Assembly: GCF_900177325.1 (NCBI RefSeq)
Contig: NZ_FXBL01000004.1
Span: forward strand, 2,170,001 to 2,234,000
Direction: 5' to 3'
DNA length: 64,000 bases
DNA from: Mesorhizobium australicum
GTDB taxonomy: Bacteria > Pseudomonadota > Alphaproteobacteria > Rhizobiales > Rhizobiaceae
How positions within the stretch are numbered: position 1 is the stretch's first letter; the number at the start of each line of letters is the position of its first letter. Below are positions 59,494 through 64,000 of the stretch, one piece after another. Both the position numbers and the translations under genes were made by a program. The notes under the pieces were generated by a model that had not been told where the DNA came from, did not search any database, and saw only the letters and a list, made by a program, of their open reading frames with translations.

Positions 59494-60096
59494 ATGGCGA
59501 AAGCATCAAAGCCGACTCGAGCGGTCAAAGTTCCCGATGGCGCAGCCGTGGCGGAAGCCGCGGTGGGCAAGAGTCCGGTCGACGCGGGCGGCGCGCAGCC
59601 CGACCCGGCCTTGGCCGAGGAGCGTGTGTCCTCCTCGGTGACCAATACTCAGGGGAAGCCGCCTCGCCCCGACGAGCAAGATGGGAGCGCCGAGGCGAGA
59701 CCCATCCAGGCGGACACCGGGGCGGGAGACCCGGACACGAATACCCCGAGGGGGAGCTCTGGCACGGCTCGCGAGGCCTCCAGCACCGATGGCGGGACGA
59801 CGGCGGAAACGCCGAGCGTAGGGACACAGTCCGGCTCCCCGAACGGGATGTTTGAAGAGGCGATGGAAGAGGCGAGGGCGATGTATCCTTGCTTCTTCAC
59901 GGCGTCCGAGACCTGGAAGGCGGCTCATCCCGGCACCCTTCCGACGATCGTTCGGATATCGTCAAAGATCGAGGGCTTCCGCCGAGCCGATCTCGCGCAT
60001 TCCAAGGCGCCCGTCGACCATTCGATCTTCGACTTCGACCCGGATCGGCTTGAGCGGCTGCTCGCCGAGCCGAACCTGAGGGTGGAGTTCGCGTGA
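59494..60096 (+). CDS. Mu-like head-region protein (HI1506/gp35-like)
   Basis: 200 residues. The first 115 are low-complexity, rich in Ala, Gly, Ser, Pro and acidic residues (PDGAAVAEAAVGKSPVDAGG...TDGGTTAETPSVGTQSGSPNG) and probably disordered. The C-terminal part is folded: YPCFFTASETWKAAHPGTLPTIVRISSKIEGFRRADLAHSKAPVDHSIFDFDPDRLERLLAEPNLRVEF. This end matches the FluMu/HI1506 head protein location between the major head subunit and gp36. Exact role not known. Confidence 0.75.
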   Translation: MAKASKPTRAVKVPDGAAVAEAAVGKSPVDAGGAQPDPALAEERVSSSVTNTQGKPPRPDEQDGSAEARPIQADTGAGDPDTNTPRGSSGTAREASSTDGGTTAETPSVGTQSGSPNGMFEEAMEEARAMYPCFFTASETWKAAHPGTLPTIVRISSKIEGFRRADLAHSKAPVDHSIFDFDPDRLERLLAEPNLRVEFA

Positions 60097-60521
60097 GCTA
60101 CAGCACCCAGGCGCAGCTCGTCGAGCGCTACTCGGAGAAGATGCTAATCGACATCTCCGACCGCGGCGAGACGCCGACCGGCGAGATCGACGCGGCGCTG
60201 ATCGCGCGCGCGATCGCCGATGCAGATGCGCTGATCGACGGCTACCTGAAGGTGCGCTACGCGCTGCCGCTGGCCGACGTGCCGGACCTGGTGCGCGACC
60301 TGTCCCTCGCCATCTCGATCTACAAGGCGCATGCGCACGTCGCAGCCGAGAAGATCACGGCCGACTACAAGGATGCACTCAAGACGCTTGAGCAGATCGC
60401 GCGCGGCCTGATCCAGCTTGACGTCGAAGGGGTGGAGCCGGCGCCGTCGGGCGCGGCCGAGGTGCGCACCAATCAGCCCGAGCGGCCGCTCTCCGCGGCG
60501 ACGATGAAGGGCTATATCTGA
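60093..60521 (+). CDS. Mu gp36-like protein (DUF1320)
   Basis: 142 residues with the DUF1320 pattern: YSTQAQLVERYSEKMLIDISDRGE, ALIARAIADADALIDGYLKVRYALPLADVPDLVRDLSLAISIYKAH and YKDALKTLEQIARGLIQLDV. A head-tail connector (adaptor) protein in Mu-like phages. Starts with an ATGA-type overlap (GTGA at 60093) with the previous gene and overlaps the next one by TGATG. Confidence 0.9.
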   Translation: MSYSTQAQLVERYSEKMLIDISDRGETPTGEIDAALIARAIADADALIDGYLKVRYALPLADVPDLVRDLSLAISIYKAHAHVAAEKITADYKDALKTLEQIARGLIQLDVEGVEPAPSGAAEVRTNQPERPLSAATMKGYI

Positions 60522-61039
60522 TGACTGGCGTGCGCTTCGAGCTCAAGGGCAGTGACGCGGTGCTGGCCGCGCTGGCCGACACGCTCAGCAAGACTGACGA
60601 CAAGCGCGGCCTGTTCGACGCGATCGGCGCGGCGCTCGCCTCTTCCACCCAGGCTCGCTTCGAAACCGAGACCGATCCGGAGGGCTCGCCCTGGCCGGAC
60701 TCGTTGCGGAAGCTGGTCAATGGCGGCCGGACACTGACGGACAGTGCCCGCCTCGTGCAGTCGCTGACGCATGAGGCCACTGAGGAGTCCGTCGCGGTCG
60801 GCACCAACGTCATCTATGCCGCCATCCATCAGTTCGGCGGCACCATCAAGGCCAAGACCTCGTCAGGTTTACGCTTCCGCGGGCCGGGCAATGGCGGCTG
60901 GGTCACCAAGCAGTCGGTCGAGATGCCGCGCCGCACCTTCCTCGGCCTCGATGACGACGACGAGGCGGAGATCGGCCATCTCGCCGCCGAATGGCTGGGC
61001 GCGGACGACGACAGCGGAGGCGGCGATGCTCGTCTCTGA
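60521..61039 (+). CDS. Phage virion morphogenesis protein (gpG-like)
   Basis: 172 residues. The first third (VRFELKGSDAVLAALADTLSKTDDKRGLFDAIGAALASSTQARFETETDPEGSPWPDSLRKL) and the later YAAIHQFGGTIKAK...PRRTFLGLDDDDEAEIGHLAAEWL are the Phage_tail_S/virion morphogenesis signature. In Mu the gpG gene lies right after the MuF gene; here it has moved to after gp36, and the antisense PIN cassette occupies the original place. Confidence 0.88.
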   Translation: MTGVRFELKGSDAVLAALADTLSKTDDKRGLFDAIGAALASSTQARFETETDPEGSPWPDSLRKLVNGGRTLTDSARLVQSLTHEATEESVAVGTNVIYAAIHQFGGTIKAKTSSGLRFRGPGNGGWVTKQSVEMPRRTFLGLDDDDEAEIGHLAAEWLGADDDSGGGDARL

Positions 61040-61466
61040 TCTAGTTACCCGGATCGCCGGAGAAATCGACGCGCTCGACGACCGGGTCCAGGGCGCGGCC
61101 GAGCTGTCCGAACTGGTCAGGCGCAAGGCGCTGCCGCAGGCCTCGCCCTTCGCCTTCGTCCTGCCGAACGGTCTCATCGCGCGCAACCAGGGGGACGCGG
61201 GCGCCGCCGCCTTTACGCAGATGGTCGACGAGGTGTTCGCCGTCGTCCTCTTCGTCCGCGCTTCCGGCGACGTCACCGGCGCCAAGGCGCTGCCGACCAT
61301 CGACGCGCTGATCTGGGCCGTAATCGAAGCCGTGTGCGGCTGGGGGCCGGACGACGCGATCGGCGTCTTTCATATGCGCCGCGGCCAGCTGCTCTCGGCG
61401 GAGGCCGGCGCCGTCATCTACCAGCTCGATTTCGGGCTGCAGCAACAGGTGAGGATCATCTCATGA
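61026..61466 (+). CDS. Phage tail terminator-like protein (Mu gp37 position)
   Basis: 146 residues: MLVSDLVTRIAGEIDALDDR, ELVRRKALPQASPFAFVLPNG, VFAVVLFVRASGDVTGAKALPTIDALIWAVIEAVCGWGPDD, and YQLDFGLQQQVRI at the end. The layout (N-terminal helices, strand with P-x-AFVLP, strand with F-x-V-V-L, long helix, final beta strand) is that of phage tail terminator proteins such as DUF1834/gp37. Starts inside the end of the gpG gene (14-nt overlap). Confidence 0.75.
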   Translation: MLVSDLVTRIAGEIDALDDRVQGAAELSELVRRKALPQASPFAFVLPNGLIARNQGDAGAAAFTQMVDEVFAVVLFVRASGDVTGAKALPTIDALIWAVIEAVCGWGPDDAIGVFHMRRGQLLSAEAGAVIYQLDFGLQQQVRIIS

Positions 61467-61672
61467 CCGAGACCCGCGTTCGCAAGATCCGTCCGCCGAT
61501 GCCGGCGGAGGGCGGCAGCTATTCGCGCCAGGCGGACGGCGCGCTCGAGCTCGTCGAGCGGACGGCTCTGCCCGAGCCCGGCAGTGTCGCCGCAACGGCC
61601 GCCGAGCCGCTGGAAGCCGCGCCGCAGGATCCGCCGGCTGGCAAGTCCGCACGGCGCGTGAAGGAGGGTTGA
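61463..61672 (+). CDS. Small phage protein, Mu gp38/DUF2635-like position
   Basis: 69 residues (MTETRVRKIRPPMPAEGGSY, then SRQADGALELVERTALPEPGS). The first 25 residues R-x-x-I-R-P...P-x-x-G-x-Y are compatible with DUF2635, but the signature is short. The rest is alanine- and proline-rich and probably disordered. The order terminator, small protein, tail tube is as in Mu-like tails, but with no sheath gene following. Confidence 0.6.
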   Translation: MTETRVRKIRPPMPAEGGSYSRQADGALELVERTALPEPGSVAATAAEPLEAAPQDPPAGKSARRVKEG

Positions 61673-61673
61673 A

Positions 61674-62603
61674 ATGCCGATCAAGTGGAAGTCGAAGATC
61701 CTCCTGTTCAAGATTGAAAGCGTCTACGGCACCGATCCGACGCCCACCGGCGCGGCCAACGCAATCCTCGCCACCAACATCGTCTTCTCGCCGATGGAAG
61801 GCCAGGACGTGTCGCGAGAGCTGGAGCTGCCGTGGCTTGCCGCCCAGGCGACGATCCCGGCCGGCCTGCATTGCCGGATGACGTTCCGGGTGGAGATGGT
61901 GCCGTCCGGCACGCCGGGCGTGGCGCCCGCCTGGGGGCCGCTGCTAAGGGCCTGCCGGGCGGCGCAGGCGATCGTCGCGGATACGTCGGTCGCCTATAAC
62001 GGGATCAGCGACAACCACGAGAGCGTCTGCGGTCATTTCTGGGTCGGCTCGACGCGCTACGTGATGAAGGGCACGCGCGGCAACGTGGTGATGCGCTTCA
62101 CCGCGCAGGGGATTCCTTATCTGGAATTCAACGTCGTCGGTCTGTTCTCGCTGCCGTCCGAACAGGCCCGCCCGACGCCGACGCTCACCGCCTTCCTCAA
62201 GCCCGACCTGGTCACCAACGCCAAGACGACGTTCGAACTCGATTCCATTCCGCTGGTGATGCGCAGCTTCTCGCTCGACCTCGGCAACCAGGTCGAGACG
62301 CGATTCCTCGTCGGATCCGAGGGCGTGCTCATCACGGACGCGGCCGAGACCGTGGCCATGCAGGTCGAGGCGGTGCCGCTTTCGACCTTCGATCCCTATG
62401 CCGCGGCGGCGAACCAGGACGAGGTGCCGATCGTGATCACTCACGGAACGGTCGCCGGCCGGACCGCCACGCTCGAGATCGACGGCGCGCAGATCCAGCG
62501 GCCCTCCGGCTTCGAGAACCAGCAGAACATCCTGGAATGGCCGCTGCGCGCGGTGCCCTTGCCGTCGGCCGGCAACGACCAGTGGGTGCTGACGCTGACT
62601 TGA
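61674..62603 (+). CDS. Phage tail tube protein
   Basis: 309 residues. IKWKSKILLFKIESVYGTDPTPTGAANAILATNIVFSPMEGQDVSRELELPWLAAQATIPAGLHCRMTFRVEM is typical of tail tube proteins of long non-contractile tails in B3/D3112-like transposable phages (YGTDPxPTxxxNAIL). The two later beta regions (VLITDAAETVAMQVEAVPL; GTVAGRTATLEIDGAQIQRP) complete the fold. Replaces the sheath and tube pair of Mu. Confidence 0.87.
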   Translation: MPIKWKSKILLFKIESVYGTDPTPTGAANAILATNIVFSPMEGQDVSRELELPWLAAQATIPAGLHCRMTFRVEMVPSGTPGVAPAWGPLLRACRAAQAIVADTSVAYNGISDNHESVCGHFWVGSTRYVMKGTRGNVVMRFTAQGIPYLEFNVVGLFSLPSEQARPTPTLTAFLKPDLVTNAKTTFELDSIPLVMRSFSLDLGNQVETRFLVGSEGVLITDAAETVAMQVEAVPLSTFDPYAAAANQDEVPIVITHGTVAGRTATLEIDGAQIQRPSGFENQQNILEWPLRAVPLPSAGNDQWVLTLT

Positions 62604-62620
62604 TTTCGCTCACGGCCGAG

Positions 62621-62653
62621 CGCGCCTGCGGCGCCGGCCTCCGCGCAGGCGCG
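62621..62653 (+). terminator. Hairpin after the tail tube gene
   Basis: CGCGCCTGCG and CGCAGGCGCG make a perfect 10-bp stem with a 13-nt GC-rich loop in the 103-bp gap after the highly expressed tail tube gene. No T-tract, so partial termination or mRNA protection is more likely than a full stop. Confidence 0.5.
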
Positions 62654-62706
62654 ACAAAGGCCGCGACGGCCGGTCGGCCTACCGAAAAGGACAGAAAGGA
62701 GATCCC

Positions 62707-63030
62707 GTGTTCAATGTTGACGAGGAACCGACGTTCACCGGCACCGCAAAACTGCCGCCCAGCGTCGGCAAGGAGCCGGAGACCTTCACCGCCGACTTCC
62801 GCGCACTGCCGATCGACACGTTCTCGGCGTTCGACTTCTCGAACCCCGACGACGTGAAAGCGATGCTCGAGCAGTCGATCTTCAATCTAGGCGACATCAT
62901 CGACGCGAAGAAGCAGCCGGTCCCCTACAGCGAGGAGCTGCGCGCGAGGCTGCTCAACAATCCGATCACCCGCGCAGCGCTGTTTCGCGCCTATGTCGAG
63001 ACGATCGGCGTGGCGTCACGGGGAAACTGA
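62707..63030 (+). CDS. Tail assembly chaperone (gpG-type), 107 aa
   Basis: Starts at GTG 62707 after AAAGGAG. FNVDEEPTFTGTAKLPPSVGKEPETFTADFRALPIDTFSAFDF is a beta-rich start, followed by helices (DVKAMLEQSIFNLGDIIDAKKQPVPYSEELRARLLNNPITRAALFRAYVETIGVASRGN). Abundant tail chaperone that coats the tape measure. The last two sense codons with the base before them read G GGA AAC, then TGA: a canonical -1 slippery heptamer GGGAAAC (63021-63027), so a fraction of ribosomes should continue as a longer fusion. Confidence 0.82.
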   Translation: MFNVDEEPTFTGTAKLPPSVGKEPETFTADFRALPIDTFSAFDFSNPDDVKAMLEQSIFNLGDIIDAKKQPVPYSEELRARLLNNPITRAALFRAYVETIGVASRGN

Positions 63031-63428
63031 TCGCGGCCGCGCAGGCCTGGGCGGCCGGCGGCCTGATCGACGACATCGCCCAGCCAGAGCCGGAAGCCGT
63101 GCTCGACGCACGCCGCTGGAAACTGCCCGCGGAAGAGATCGCAGCGTTGCGACTTCATCTTGCCGGCCGCCGCGAGGGCGAGTTCGCCGGCGTCTGGCCG
63201 GACAATGTGGGCGCAGTGACCGCGTTCCTGCTGGCCGCCTCACAATGGCGCACATCGATCAGAATGGATGAAAGGAGGCTGCGCACAGTGTTCGTCGGGC
63301 TCGACTATTCGGGGGCAAAGGTCGCGATCGACGCCGCCGGCATTGTCCTCTCCGGTCCGACCTTCGCCGGCCTGCAGGTGATGGAGATGGCCGCGCGCGA
63401 CGCCCTCAACGGCGAGGCAATGTCATGA
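63027..63428 (+). CDS. Frameshift extension of the tail chaperone (DUF1799-like)
   Basis: After a -1 shift at 63027 the frame reads LIAAAQAWAAGGLIDDIAQP ... EFAGVWPDNVGAVTAFLLAASQWRTSIR...RTVFVGLDYSGAKVAIDAAGI...ATFAGLQVMEMAARDALN-like to the stop at 63426-63428. W-P-(D/E)-N-x-x-x-V-x-x-F-L-x-x-x-x-Q-W-R and GLDY are the DUF1799 signature. As a fusion the product would be 240 aa; a separate start at GTG 63099 (109 aa) is the alternative. Either way it is part of the tail chaperone pair before the tape measure gene. Confidence 0.78.
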   Translation: MIAAAQAWAAGGLIDDIAQPEPEAVLDARRWKLPAEEIAALRLHLAGRREGEFAGVWPDNVGAVTAFLLAASQWRTSIRMDERRLRTVFVGLDYSGAKVAIDAAGIVLSGPTFAGLQVMEMAARDALNGEAMS

Positions 63429-64000
63429 CCTTGCGCATGTCCCTCGTTATCGACGGAGAAGTGTCGGGCGCTCGCCGCGCTGTGCGCGAGACGAAGGACG
63501 ACATCGTCGATCTCGGCAAGACGGCCGAAGAGACCAACAAGAAGCTCGCGCCAGGCAGCACGATCGACTGGGGGCCGAAGGCTGCGGACAGCCTGAAGAA
63601 GATCAAGGACGATGCGCCGGGCGCGGCCGACGCCCTGGCCGATGTCGGCGAGGCCAGCCGCGATGCGAAGCCGGAGATCGACGCTGTCGGATCGGCGGCG
63701 GCGGGCGCTGCGCCGAAGTTCTCCAACCTCAAGACATTGGCCGCCGGCGCTCTGGCGGGTTTTGCGACCGGTCTTGGCGCCGCTGCGATCGCGGCAGGTC
63801 TGTCGGCGGCCGCGGGTGCCGCCGGCGAACTGGCGGCCGAGATATTGTCGAACACGCCGATGATCGAGCGGGACCTCAAGTCCCACGAGCAGCTCGTCCG
63901 CAACATCAAGGGCGCCTATGCGGAGGCCGAGGGCGCCGCCTCGTCCTACGGCAAGAATTCCACCTCGCTGCTACGCTTCCAGGCGCAGCAGGACATCACC
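63425..64000 (+). CDS. Tail tape measure protein, N-terminal part (continues beyond window)
   Basis: The ATG overlaps the previous stop (ATGA). 192 codons are visible without a stop: MTLRMSLVIDGEVSGARRAV, then a helical charged region, a hydrophobic alanine/glycine segment (TLAAGALAGFATGLGAAAIAAGLSAAAGAAGELAAEIL, about 103-140) and more helices. VIDGEVSGARRAVRETKDDIV is typical of the beginning of tape measure proteins in siphoviruses. Sets tail length and assists DNA entry. Confidence 0.85.
   Translation, partial: MTLRMSLVIDGEVSGARRAVRETKDDIVDLGKTAEETNKKLAPGSTIDWGPKAADSLKKIKDDAPGAADALADVGEASRDAKPEIDAVGSAAAGAAPKFSNLKTLAAGALAGFATGLGAAAIAAGLSAAAGAAGELAAEILSNTPMIERDLKSHEQLVRNIKGAYAEAEGAASSYGKNSTSLLRFQAQQDIT

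Larger units (their letters stand above)
32351..64000 (+). mobile_element. Mu-like transposable prophage (left end and about 31.6 kb visible)
   Basis: The element begins with a TGT terminus and three transposase-site repeats. It then shows the Mu gene plan: leftward repressor, rightward Ner, MuA- and MuB-type transposition genes, gp16, Mor, lysis genes, gp27-gp30 packaging and head genes, protease/scaffold, major head subunit, gp36 and gpG. The tail module has a tail tube, chaperone and tape measure but no sheath. Mu-like genomes are about 37 kb, so the right end should lie several kb beyond the window. All essential genes seen are intact, so it may be functional. Confidence 0.95.

Overview
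The window is high-GC DNA from an alphaproteobacterium of the order Hyphomicrobiales (Rhizobiales), probably a Mesorhizobium/Phyllobacteriaceae relative. The pointers are a Ros/MucR regulator, a minCDE operon preceded by a CtrA-type box, split methylmalonyl-CoA mutase genes, YgiQ, tandem L,D-transpeptidases and intergenic palindromic repeats of the rhizobial kind. This placement is inference from gene content; no rRNA or tRNA gene was found.

Region 1 (1-32,350) is chromosome. It carries an RsmB-type rRNA methyltransferase convergent with YgiQ, the mutA-mutB pair, a HerA-like DUF853 ATPase, and a small cassette (DUF1761 protein, decayed VOC gene, WYL regulator) bounded by two copies of the 3' end of the ATPase gene. 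Then come a substrate-binding protein with an IclR regulator, two tandem L,D-transpeptidases, a HAD hydrolase divergent from a branched-chain aminotransferase, and sodB. These are followed by three c-type cytochrome genes, an MFS pump with its TetR repressor, an SDR, an HxlR regulator, an acyl-CoA dehydrogenase, minCDE, an S9 oligopeptidase and mucR.

Region 2 (32,351-64,000 and beyond) is a Mu-like transposable prophage. Its left end is visible: a TGT terminus followed by three copies of a 19-bp motif spaced much like Mu L1-L3. It interrupts a host gene whose 3' part remains at 32,023-32,350. The order is: leftward S24-type repressor; operator region; Ner; early genes (two ParB-like proteins, an HTH protein, two tandem zinc-ribbon/winged-helix proteins); MuA- and MuB-type transposition proteins; a run of small accessory genes (DUF3164, gp16, ASCH-like, MT-A70 methyltransferase); a Mor-type activator; lysis genes; then terminase, portal, MuF, protease/scaffold, capsid, gp36, gpG, tail terminator, tail tube, tail assembly chaperone and tape measure. 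No contractile sheath is seen, so the virion is probably a Mu-type head on a siphovirus-type tail. The right end lies outside the window.

Most interesting: an opposite-strand, lower-GC cassette (PIN-domain nuclease plus small membrane protein, 54,595-56,280) inserted between MuF and the protease, a candidate defence or superinfection-exclusion module; a GGGAAAC slippery heptamer directly before the stop codon of the tail chaperone, predicting a -1 frameshift into a DUF1799-like frame; a membrane-protein moron bounded by exact 19-bp direct repeats that include terminator hairpins; tandem receiver-less OmpR-type regulators with N-terminal zinc ribbons; and a full CtrA box upstream of minCDE.
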